Below the pieces are notes generated by a model. It made no database searches. It saw only the letters and a list, made by a program, of their open reading frames with translations, and had not been told where the DNA came from. Shown here in pieces: positions 47,901-55,945 of a stretch of DNA of 64,000 nucleotides; position 1 is the stretch's first letter; each line of letters begins with the position of its first letter. The position numbers and the translations under genes are program-made. The DNA comes from Beroe forskalii (lineage: Eukaryota > Ctenophora > Nuda > Beroida > Beroidae), in assembly GCA_011033025.1 (NCBI GenBank), contig WFMF01000035.1, forward strand, positions 558,001 through 622,000, given 5' to 3'.

Positions 47901-50900
47901 TTAAGGAGAATTTTGTATCTCAGTCCAGGAAGGTCGTAAAAACTTCATCTTAGGCGGAAAATGTGCGCAATGGCCATGTTTATATACAATTGTTGACAAA
48001 AATATGCCCTAAAATGCTCAGGAACGGAGTAACGGGCGAAAAACTAATTTTTTGGCAGCTAACAGGCCTGATATAGAAGATTTTTCTATCTTGGTCCAGA
48101 CATTTATTCCAGTTCTGTATGGTCTTAGTCTTAGTAAAACGGCCAGGGTCGATTTAATCGGCCAGGCCGGTGGCAGCCATGCTCAGCATGGAGACTATCC
48201 CTAATACGCTAGGCTAAGGGTGTGAACTCCTGGGTGGTTTTTTAGGCCACCCTACTGCCAGGGATATCCTCAGCTGAGAGCAGCCAGCCGTTCCTGGACC
48301 CCTCTGGACCGGCGGGCTGCCAACGCCCGTGGCAACAATCAGACTGCAAAGCAAGACAAAGCTTGCCTGCAGATTAAGTCAGAGATCTGCCAAAGGCGGC
48401 TATAATGCACCACCTCTCTTTGTCTAGATGATTCACTGGGAGGTCTGACCCAGCCAGACTGTATAAATATTATTCCCACCGATTGGGATTTAACTGGGCT
48501 CAATGGGCAAAGCCCAGTCCTTTATGGTGGTTAATCGTTACCTCGTTTTAGACACATTTCTGTACTCTCTTCCTACTTCCTGAGTTGACCATTCCAATTA
48601 TTTTCTGCTCAGCCGGAAGTCTCTATGGGTGTACGAAATTTCATGTCAGGATACTTCATCTCCCTGTCCTGACCCTAAACATCACCCTATAACCTTCCTT
48701 ACCCCGAATCCTAACTCTTACCCATACGCTAACCATTACCCTAACCCAGATCCTTACCTTTGCGTGGGGTTGAAATATTACAAGATAAAGTGCCGTGAGA
48801 TGAAATGTCATGAGATCAAATGTCCGTTACCCGTCTCTTTTACTGGACAGTGATTATATGAAAATCGTCTCAAACCATCGCCAAATTTCATTTTTCGCCT
48901 ATAACTTTCTTCCTGAGAATTTCAGGGCACATGTTTATCCTTTTACTCTTTTATCAGCAAGTCGTACAGAATAAACATGGCCATTGCGCGCATTTTCCGC
49001 CCAAGATGGACTCTCTACGACCTTCCTGGACTGAGATACAAAATTGGCCTAAATCAGGTCTTGTGTTGGCCCAAAAATCAGTTTTTCGCCCGTTACTCCG
49101 TTCCTTAGCATTTAAGGGCATATTTTTGTGAACAATTGTATATAAACATGGCCATTGCGCACATTTTCCGCCCAAGATGAAGTCTCTACGACCTTCCTGG
49201 ACTGAGATACAAAATTCGCCTAAATCTGGTCTTGCGTTGGCCCAAAAAATCAGTTTTTCGCCCGTTACTCCGTTCCTTAGCATTTTAGGGCATATTTTTG
49301 TCAACAATTGTATATAAACATGGCCATTGCGCAGTTGCGCACATTTTTCGCCCAAGATGAAGTCTTTACGACCTTCCTGGACTGAGATACAAAATTCGCC
49401 TTATGCAGGTCTTGCGTCGCCCAAAAAATCTGTTTTTCGCCTGTAACTCCGTTCCTGAGCATTTTAGGACATATTTTTGTTGACAATTGTAATAAACATG
49501 CTCATTGCGCACATTTTCCGCCCAAGATGAAGTCTCTACGACCTTCCTGAGCCGAGATACGATTTTTTTACATATCAGTCGGCTGCGCCTCAGCTAAAAA
49601 TCGATTTTTCGGCACTTTCCACACTCCGGAGAGGTGTGGAAAGTTGTTAGATCGATTTTTCATGCAAAAAACTATAGAATCCATGCAAAATCGCTTGGTG
49701 TAGAATTTGTCCACTTTTTACCCCTTTTTGAGGCAGATTTGACTGTATTATCATGTTTTGTTTTTGTTTGTTATGTTAAGAGTGCTGTTAAGAGTGCTGT
49801 TTGAGATTTTGTGTGAAGTCAGGATGCAGTGGCAATGGAACGACAAAGTCGTAAGGACACATGATTTCGTGGTTTGAACTTCCAAATTTTATGTAACTTA
49901 TTACTTAATGATTTTCAAACTTTCAAAGCCCTTATGACTTTATGGGTACCCCAACGTGGGGTTTTACACATATACCTACATTTTATGAACACGGGACGGC
50001 AGAAGCATCTGGTGGCTTATAAGTTTTTCCTTGAATTTTCTCTCAACTTGTGCCACTTGGCATGTCGTGAAAATTTATGAAATAAAATTAGAATTGTTTA
50101 AATTGTTTGCGTTTATCATGGCAAATTTGAGAGCGCTAACGCAGGGACAAGGTATTAGTTTTGATGTCGACAGATATCGCCCTAATTGAGCTAATAGATG
50201 AACATCAGATGATCTGAAGTTCATTTTATGAATTTCAAATTGGTGTGAAGATTTTAATTTTAGGTCGGAAAAAGGGGTTCTAAGTGAGGTTCTTATACCA
50301 TATTCCCTGATAGCAGTAATTTTTTTCAGATCTACAAATGAAGTGTTACAACTCTGGGCCTACTGACACGCCGAACTCCTCCCAAGTATCGGAACTAGTA
50401 GTAGAGCTCCGGGACGGTCTCAATATCGCGGACCTCAAGACTTCTCACCTAATCGAGATCTTCCAGGAAAAGGTCCGTTTAGAGGCTCCAGTTTGCATTC
50501 CAATGCAATACCGGTTGCTACAGATTGATGTACAGAATTGATTTTAAATGGTGGCAACGGGAACGGAATTTTCACCCACGACAATTTACCTTACGACATT
50601 TATCTCTCAATAGTTCACAATTCCTAGGAATTAGGATTTGGGTTTGAACTTGGATAAGGGCTTGGATAATGGAACATGTCATCATGATTTGCTGATTGCT
50701 CTATTCACAGATTTGCATCATGGCTGCAAAGGAAGAACAGCTGATGGAGCTCGTGGAAACAAAGAATGCAGCCCTACAGCAGAGTGACAGAATGTTCACA
50801 CAGTTCAAAAACCGGTAATAATATTGATAAGTCATTCGTCCCCTCAGCTCTTTATTCCTCTTTCCGTCATGAGTAAACCACCACTTTTACTTTTAGATAT

Positions 50901-53874
50901 TATCTCTCAGGCATAGCCTCTCTTCTATTCACAACTCCCTGTTTACTCGCCTTTCCCCATCCCAGTAGCTCTTCTCTTTACTCTGAAGACTCCCTTTTAA
51001 TGTATACTCATCACTCCCTTTTCACCGTCACACATCTTGACCCCTCCTCCTCCCCCTCTCCTCTTCCTTCCTCCTCTTCTTCCTTTCCTTCCTCCTCCTC
51101 CTCCTCTTCCCCCATCCTCCTGCCTCTCCCTCCTCCTCCCCTATTCCTCCTCTTCCTCCTCCTCCTCCTCCTCCCTCCTCTTCATCCTCCTCCTCCCCTC
51201 CTCCTCCTCCCCTCTTCCTCCTCCCCTCTTCCTCCTCCTCCTCCTCCTTCTCCTCCTCCCCTCCTCCTACTCCTCTCCTCCCCCCTCTCCCTACGCCTCC
51301 TCCCCTCCCCCCTCTCCCTACTCCTCCTCCCCTCCTCTTCCTCCCTCTTCCTCCCTCCCCACCTCCTCCTCATCCTCCTCTTCCCTCTCCCTCCTCCTCT
51401 CCCTCTCCCTCCTCCTCCCTCTCCTCCTCCTCCTCCCCCTCCTCCCTCCCTCCTCCTCCCCTCCTCCCTCCTCCTCCTCCTGCCTCTTCCTCCTTTTCCT
51501 CCTCCTCCTCCTCCCCTCCCCTCTTCCTCCTCCCCTCTTTCTCCTCCCCTCTCCCTCCTCCTCCCCTATTCCTCCTCATCCTCTTCATCCTCCTCCTCCC
51601 CTCCTCCTCCTCCTCCTCCTCCTCCTCCTCCCTTCTTCTTCTTCTTCTCTCCCCTCCTCCTCCCCTCCCCCCTCTCCCTACTCCTCCTCCCCTCTCTTCC
51701 TCCTCCCCACCTCCTCCTCCCCTCCCCCCTCTCCCTACTCCTCCTCCTCTTCCTCCCACCTCCCTCCTCCTCCTCCCCTCCTCCTCCTCCTCCTCCTCCT
51801 CCTCCTCCTCCCCTCCTCCTACTCCTCCTCCTCCTTCCCATCTTCCTTCTCCTCCTCCACCTTCTCCTTTTCCTCCTCCTCCTCCCCTCCCCCTCCTCTA
51901 ACCGTGTGATCCCGGCAGGATCCAGTTAGCTGAGAAGGAGTGCAGCAAGTATCGGACACTTCTCCAGGAGGCGGAGTCAGAGGCTGAGTCAACCCGGGAG
52001 GAAATGGGCTCTCTCAACAGTGATAGGAATCTCCTGCTAGAAGAGGTAATAATCTCCAACTCAGATGGAGCGAGAAGATAGGAACTGATCTTGTTAAAAT
52101 GACATTCACGTAGGGAATATTTTAATTCTTTTTCATTACAATTCTGCCTCTTCATTTTATCGCAGTGACTATAAACAGCATTATACTCAGTATCGGTTAT
52201 GTGACTATAACAAACAGTGATCGTATCATTCAGTCAAGATTCTCTGTCCAGGTAGAGCGTTTGAAGGGTGAGGTGGCAGATGGCAGCAAGTATCAGAAGA
52301 AATACACGGCCACTAAGGACGAAGTGCAGTCGTTGTCTGATAAACTAGTGACTGCTAATAGTCTTAACAGGTGCTCACTGTTAATGATCACTTACTCTCA
52401 TCAAATAAAGGCTAGGGTATATATTTCAATTTGTTGTGGTGTCTCGACTCTTTCTAGCGGGGCGTTTATTTATATCATGACGCGCTTTGTAATGTTTGCA
52501 CTTTGCTGCGCGCCAATGTGCTTTTTTTGCGGCGAGTGATAGCGTACAAAATATGTACTTCCATTGCAAGAATCAAGTACAAGTACTTGCACGCCGTAAA
52601 AAGCACAGCGCATGTCGTAGTACGCCGCGCACGAAAGATTCGGAACGCCACGGTTAGTCAGTAAATAAGTTGAGGAACTCTCCTATTGTCATCTAATTTC
52701 GTCACAAGTGATTGCACTGAGAATTCAATTAAGGATTTCTTATATTTTTTGACATAGAATATATTTCACACGAATATATCTTATCTTTATCTTTCAGTGA
52801 GTTGACGGATAAGTTGGAAGGCTTGAAAGAAGAAATTGAAATCCTCAAGGTTCACAACGATACGCTCAAAAAGTCAACACGAAAGGTACAGATTAAAATT
52901 TTGAATTTTCATTTTTCGTGACATTTTATTTCATCCACACTGTCGAATGTTTTCTTAAATAATTTCCATACGCCAAATACTAATACTATGTACTGAATCC
53001 TTTTGTTATCAAACAAGTTACCATTGAATTACAAATGCTATTTCCCAATTCAGTGACATGGCGCAAATTCAAGTGCTGCAGAAAGAAAAACAGAAAGTGG
53101 TGACGAAGCTCGAGGAAAAAGACAGCCTTTACTTGAGTGAGTGATATCACCAAATTGTAATTCACATGAGCATATTTCTAATCGCTTTATATTATTCAGG
53201 GCCTGAGATCAAGGGTAAGAGAGGATAAGGAATAGGCCTTTATGATTTGATATCTTTCGTTGAATTCATCAGCATTTTCATTTAACAACTTATTATCTAA
53301 TTCTAAGTAAAAATCCCAGAAACGAAGCAAGCAATGAGGCAGTCCGAGAGAAGAACCGGAAGAAGGACAAAGAGAAGGTAGAACTGGAGGCCCAGCTTTT
53401 TAAAGATGAGGGCGAACTGTCGAAAACGGAGTCCAAATACAAAGAAATTCTGGAGAAGGTATAATTTGATTTGATAAAAGTGCGAATCTTATCCGTTACC
53501 AGTTAGCTGAAGGTCATTAATAGCATAATGTCCAAATTTTCATGATGTGCCTATTGGACGTCCATTCGACCTCCATCAGTGGATTTCTTTCTTATATTGG
53601 ACCAGGTGGATTTAATGGATAATAAGTTGAATATGAAACGGGTAAAATTTTGTGGAATTAATTAAAGAACTTAATTAGACGCCATAATTTAATTCTGATC
53701 ACTGTTTCTCAGGAAAAATCACTGGAAAGTAAAGTGATGGATAAAGATAAGCTGATAGAAGCTCAGAAGACTGAATTAGCTGGGAAGAACGAAGAAATTG
53801 ACAAGTACACTAATCTCATGGCTATGTTCCACAATCTCAGCAGCGGAAAAGCGCCTCCTGCAATTCAGAGATGA
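34562..53874 (+). CDS. CIP2A: CIP2A orthologue (cancerous inhibitor of PP2A), 22 exons
   Basis: CIP2A is a dimeric scaffold that binds PP2A-B56 and, in vertebrate mitosis, TOPBP1. Exons: 34561-34651, 35050-35179, 35341-35449, 35853-35958, 42048-42147, 42430-42552, 42832-42974, 43522-43588, 43791-44151, 44359-44542, 45097-45209, 45318-45411, 45731-45825, 50330-50472, 50711-50814, 51919-52045, 52252-52370, 52798-52885, 53082-53140, 53320-53458, 53606-53641, 53713-53874. All junctions are GT-AG and phases agree, except for one base too many in the fourth exon. The total is about 896 codons against about 905 in human. Landmarks matched from memory: YELLGDITIPSLIISHTL (human VELLEDPNISASLILSI), SLSLFTSLCLNEDLG (human ALSILSSLTLNEEVG), LNIADLK, QLMELVETKNAALQQSDR, and the C-terminus TNLMAMFHNLSSGK (human SHMIAMIHSLSGGK). 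The start at 34562 aligns with the human N-terminus from about residue 6. Not checked by alignment. Confidence 0.88.
35555..35711. mobile_element. 157-bp short inverted-repeat element in a CIP2A intron
   Basis: The ends are inverted: GTGATCATCCACATATTAC at the left and, read inverted from the right, GGGATCGTTCACATATTACG. The interior has no frame. It lies wholly in the intron between 35449 and 35853. Confidence 0.7.
35959..38446. other. CIP2A intron 4, proximal part
   Basis: Mostly unique intronic DNA. 37285-37390 holds two degenerate copies of a segment with GGGTATCTGAGGAGTCTC, about 63 bp apart. A CG-rich block with a short open frame (37839-38069) was not recognised. 38361-38380 is an AAATT microsatellite. 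Confidence 0.5.
38453..41948. mobile_element. foldback element with 21-bp satellite loop, in CIP2A intron 4
   Basis: The left arm begins TAGCCAGCTGCAGATGTG at 38453 and the right arm ends with the inverse at 41948. The 6-bp CTCTAG stands directly outside both ends (38447-38452 and 41949-41954), a credible target-site duplication. Arms of about 510-520 bp (38453-38965 and about 41430-41948) are very similar. Each holds GGGGCCACGCCCATGCC followed by two tandem modules of about 170 bp with CAGGAAGGTCGTAGAGAC or the variant AAGATGGTCGTACAGAC. The loop holds the 21-bp array and about 850 bp of unrelated DNA. No transposase frame is seen. Confidence 0.88.
39236..40555. repeat. 21-bp satellite with higher-order repeats
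   Basis: About 60 copies of CCTATCACACCCCTAAGTAAG. From about 39840 a six-monomer block with CCCCTATTAAGTTAGCC and ACCACTCTCCTAAG recurs at 129-137 bp spacing (markers at 39842, 39971, 40108 and 40237), so whole blocks were amplified. Confidence 0.95.
42048..45825 (+). CDS. CIP2A: CIP2A central exons 5-13 (rest of the armadillo-like half)
   Basis: Nine exons, all phase-consistent. Recognisable stretches: DALALLASLSRSNFLVQG (42048-42147), VVVYSLSLFTSLCLNEDL (42430-42552), DVKLCCLNLLIDFTRSQ (42832-42974), DGDRFVQQLTVNI at the end of 43791-44151 (human SADRFVTLLLPTI), and LRALSHPHLPLLL (45097-45209; human KILQDPRLITPLAF). The block ends near residue 571, where the human armadillo-like domain gives way to the linker and coiled coil. 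The last exon, 45731-45825 (SHHWKAMKISSQKLEQ), has no clear human counterpart. Confidence 0.87.
43221..43498. mobile_element. 280-bp hairpin MITE in a CIP2A intron, TA-flanked
   Basis: The ends are inverted (TAAGGGATGTATC against the inverse of CATCCCTTA) with TA at both edges, as in Tc1/mariner-type elements. The symmetry reaches almost to the centre: AACGGATTTTGGTAGTCC and AAGAACCACCAAAAA recur inverted. It is close to a perfect hairpin around a loop near 43350-43380. Confidence 0.85.
43893..44018 (+). repeat. CIP2A: coding 18-bp minisatellite in a CIP2A exon (VSNGGV x 7)
   Basis: Seven tandem in-frame copies of GTGTCAAATGGTGGAGTG, with an eighth decayed copy, lie inside exon 43791-44151. 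They encode VSNGGV, drifting to VSNDGV, VSDGEV and VSDGGV. The array replaces a loop between helices of the armadillo-like domain, and reading continues correctly into DGDRFVQQL. Confidence 0.93.
46156..47208 (+). CDS. LINE ORF1-like protein, intact frame in a CIP2A intron
   Basis: A 350-codon frame with ATG and TGA, on the same strand as CIP2A. Residues about 62-100 are a likely coiled coil (HVDQLKQDQIQNQKKMLK). Residues about 142-265 look like the RRM-like and C-terminal region of CR1/L1-type ORF1 proteins: KKGVIVFGLEE, CRVRAIREGAVRPVKVLL, AYISPDRTREEREERKG and YHYIRNGAVC. The tail is Ala/Pro/Thr-rich. No endonuclease or reverse transcriptase follows; a foldback element begins 16 bp after the stop. 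It could be a LINE copy that lost ORF2, or a stand-alone gene derived from ORF1. The family call rests on motif order only. Confidence 0.65.
   Translation: MEFSLEKLYDVEKDLDTVFSEAFGPKWGEVNKTTVMKCDKGTLSNLLLSAVRILVRSKDTLRSAAVHVDQLKQDQIQNQKKMLKLQADLLRSKSEQVEAVQTTVKSEVRSFSDVVKQGCEERITTKELKAAVKSAVNEDDRKKGVIVFGLEETTGEVLKDRVKEMLGVCNVTGNPTASDCCRVRAIREGAVRPVKVLLHSCEAATMVLRSASALRGSRFSQAYISPDRTREEREERKGLVAQLKEKIRREPQWYHYIRNGAVCSREKEVETKSSLATLPVTTPPAATSVSTPADPVTEHAAATPLVRAAATPRFNSKWPSNAYDSDSRPRTELAGDVPQTPSLSRKVHRR
47225..49745. mobile_element. foldback element, TA-flanked, arms of four tandem 172-bp modules
   Basis: The ends are inverted (CAGTCAAA at 47225; TTTGACTG ending 49745) with TA on both sides, like a Tc1/mariner-type target. 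Each arm has a terminal block with AAGTGGACAAATTCTACACC and TTTCCACACC, then four tandem modules of about 172-174 bp (left near 47398, 47571, 47745 and 47920; right between about 48888 and 49561), each with CAGGAAGGTCGTAGAGAC, GGCCATGTTTATATACAA and ATGCCCTAAAATGCTCAGG. The loop (about 48100-48880) contains a GC-rich unknown block and, at 48780-48830, GAGATGAAATGTC words like those of the 17-27 kb complex. No transposase frame. Confidence 0.87.
50330..53874 (+). CDS. CIP2A: CIP2A C-terminal exons 14-22 (coiled coil and stop)
   Basis: Exons 50330-50472 and 50711-50814 give SELVVELRDGLNIADLK and EEQLMELVETKNAALQQSDR, matching the human start of the coiled coil. Later exons are Lys/Glu-rich heptad sequence, for example DKLEGLKEEIEILKVHN. 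The acceptor of the nineteenth exon is ambiguous: 53082 keeps phase with the donor at 52885, whereas 53054 would need a different upstream donor. 53606-53641 is a 36-bp exon (VDLMDNKLNMKR), in frame whether included or skipped. The last exon ends TNLMAMFHNLSSGKAP and TGA at 53874. No AATAAA is obvious just downstream. Confidence 0.87.
51041..51899 (+). repeat. 860-bp polypyrimidine tract (CTCCTCC) before a CIP2A acceptor
   Basis: Almost every base is C or T, built from CTCCTC triplets with CCCTC and CCTCTTCC variants and very few purines. It ends 19 bp before the exon at 51919. A mirror-like homopurine-homopyrimidine tract of this size can form triplex DNA. The long frames in it follow from base composition. 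Confidence 0.95.
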
Positions 53875-54226
53875 CCGAACTAAAATTCATATCTATTGAA
53901 GTTAATCGTTATTGAATTATTTTGTCGTTCAAATACTTATACACAAAAAGCAAATGCAACAAAAATGAGTTGAACTTAAAGGACGGCAAACTAAGAAACT
54001 TTGAGCAACAAATCGAGGGCACAATGTTTTGATTGGGGTTATTTAATTTTGGTCGCAATTAGATTATTTTTTGAATCTTGCTTAAATCTATATTATTTGA
54101 TATATTTGCAAATGCACTGAGGGTGGACAATCTTTGACCTTGAGTAAGTCTTATCAACAGTTTTACGTCATAGGTGCAGATAATATTTTTTTGCAGTTCC
54201 CGAGAAATTTCTTGCAGTTTGGTTTC
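53875..54226. other. CIP2A 3' UTR and flank
   Basis: AT-rich DNA directly after the CIP2A stop. It must hold the 3' UTR, but the polyadenylation site cannot be fixed from the sequence. Confidence 0.5.
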
Positions 54227-54640
54227 ATTGTAGCTCACTCGGCGGCGCTTCGCGCCACCTCATTCGCAAAAGCTAGCAGCAGGTTAATAGGTTGGAAATT
54301 TCCTACAGGGCAGGGGTCTTAATGCACAGTCCCCAGAAGCCAGAGGTCCCAAACTTGGCGTGGAAGTGATATTTTGCAAGAGAACTCTTTCATTGTTCAG
54401 TTTATATTTGAAATTCATATTGGTACTGAATTAAAGTCGGGGGTCTGGGGGCGCAGCCCCCAGGAGCCAGAGGTTCCGAACATGAATCGATTGATTGGAA
54501 CCATAATTTCTACAACAAAACCAAAGACCCCAGAAATGCCTGAAAAAGCCGATTTTCTTGTGAAGATGAAGAAACAAACTGCAGTTTGGACCATAACTTC
54601 AACCAAAGGCTCGTCTTGAATGTTATGACACTCAAACAAA
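54227..54640. repeat. dispersed-repeat relic with Helitron-like end motif
   Basis: AGCTCACTCGGCGGCGCTTCG resembles the inverted inner end of the Helitron-like copies at 8432 and 28433, but the terminal GC hairpin is absent. Further right, CCCCAGAAGCCAGAGGTCCC and CCCCCAGGAGCCAGAGGTTCC repeat about 130 bp apart. A short open frame (54374-54619) was not recognised. Confidence 0.4.
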
Positions 54641-54949
54641 CTGCACATTTTTCGATTTAGTTCAACATCCATGAAATTTGCTCTGCAATCTGAGAAATTT
54701 TGCAGTTTGCTCAGGGAATTTGCAGTTCCTGTCAGGACCTCCAGTCACCTTATCCGAGTGCTGTTTTACGTTGTTATAATTATAATATTTAAAGATTGTT
54801 ATTGTACAAATGAGCAATATAAATTGTAGTTGTACAAATTCAACATTGAAATTCTTCAATAACTTATTAAAATCTTATTTGATTTTTCTTCATCATTCAT
54901 GTACCAGTTACCACGTTGGCACAATATTTCAACTTGCGCCACTGTGACC

Positions 54950-55345
54950 CTTTGCCAGGCGTTGCCTGGCCCCCTCGCGCGCGCGAAGCGCGCGCCCCGA
55001 CTCGCAGAGTTGAAAAAAATATGGGGCAGGCAACGTCTGGCAAGTGACCCTGGTGTCTCAAGCTTTTGAGGCTCAGCGTATTTGGTGGTTGGTTTTTGCG
55101 GCGAGTGACAGCAACTATATCTAAAGCGCGTAAATGTGTTTCTATGAGTATGATCATAGTTTCCTAAGCCCGCATAGGTGTGTGTAAGCGCCGCGCGCTT
55201 CCCTACGGGGAAGCGCGCCGCGCGAGCCACACAGGGATATACGTGTTTAGCAAGATCATAGTGTTGCGCTATGAATCATAGCAGTGCGCTATGAATCGGA
55301 AGCGCGCGGCGCTTACACACACCTATGCGGGCTTAGGAACGCTAG
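54950..55345. repeat. GC-rich palindromic repeat cluster
   Basis: GCGCGCGAAGCGCGCGC near 54978 is a hairpin. 55147-55252 carries, on the minus strand, the same ends as the 30239-30352 repeat (TTCCTAAGCCCGCATAGGTG ... ATATACGTGTTTAGCA), and 55298-55341 repeats one end in plus orientation. GAATCATAGCAGTGCGCTATG-type words occur twice between them. Confidence 0.75.
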
Positions 55346-55845
55346 CTGCGCTTCGGATTGATGGATTTCTCCCATCCCTGCCCTGCGCGCAACACTCGGA
55401 GGTTTGGAGGGTCGTGTTGCTCGACGGGCGATGTCCGTCCCTTTCTTCTGACTTGTTGTTGGACAAGGGACGGAGGAAATACGACAATTCCCGCGCAAAA
55501 CTTTTCTGCGCGTCATCGTACGTGAACATGGTACTTTGTCAGCGCATTTGGATTCGCGTCGTACTGAAAGTACGACGTAATGTTACACCCATGCCAGAGT
55601 CCGAAATAGACGGCAACGACCGTCAGAGTGTCGACAATGGCCAGACAGGTCTTGCTTGCATAGAGATCAATAAGAATATGAAATATATTTTTAAAACCTG
55701 AGAAGAATAGTACACATGTGCAATCTGGCAATTTAACGCTTTGAACTGTACTATTATCAAACATGAACAAGATTGACAATTTAAAGCTGATTACCTACGT
55801 GATCAAAATTTTAAAGAACAAATTGTCAAAATTTCATAATTCAAT

Positions 55846-55945
55846 NNNNNNNNNNNNNNNNNNNNNNNNNNNNNNNNNNNNNNNNNNNNNNNNNNNNNNN
55901 NNNNNNNNNNNNNNNNNNNNNNNNNNNNNNNNNNNNNNNNNNNNN
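55846..55945. other. assembly gap (100 N)
   Basis: Exactly 100 N, the usual placeholder for a gap of unknown size. Distances across it cannot be trusted. Confidence 0.99.

Noticed and set aside
48100-48580. Possible SINE in the loop of the third foldback
   Set aside because: I could not identify A and B boxes, a tail or target duplications, so it stays an unnamed GC-rich block.
47551-49355. Repeated frames such as FLSQSRKVVETSSWAENVRNGH
   Set aside because: They are translations of the tandem 172-bp modules in the foldback arms; no independent coding signal.
51000-51929. Pro/Ser/Leu-rich and Gly/Glu/Arg-rich frames
   Set aside because: They follow from the polypyrimidine tract inside a CIP2A intron.
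54856-55701. Several frames around the GC-rich block
   Set aside because: Overlapping frames on both strands of repeat DNA, none matching a known family.
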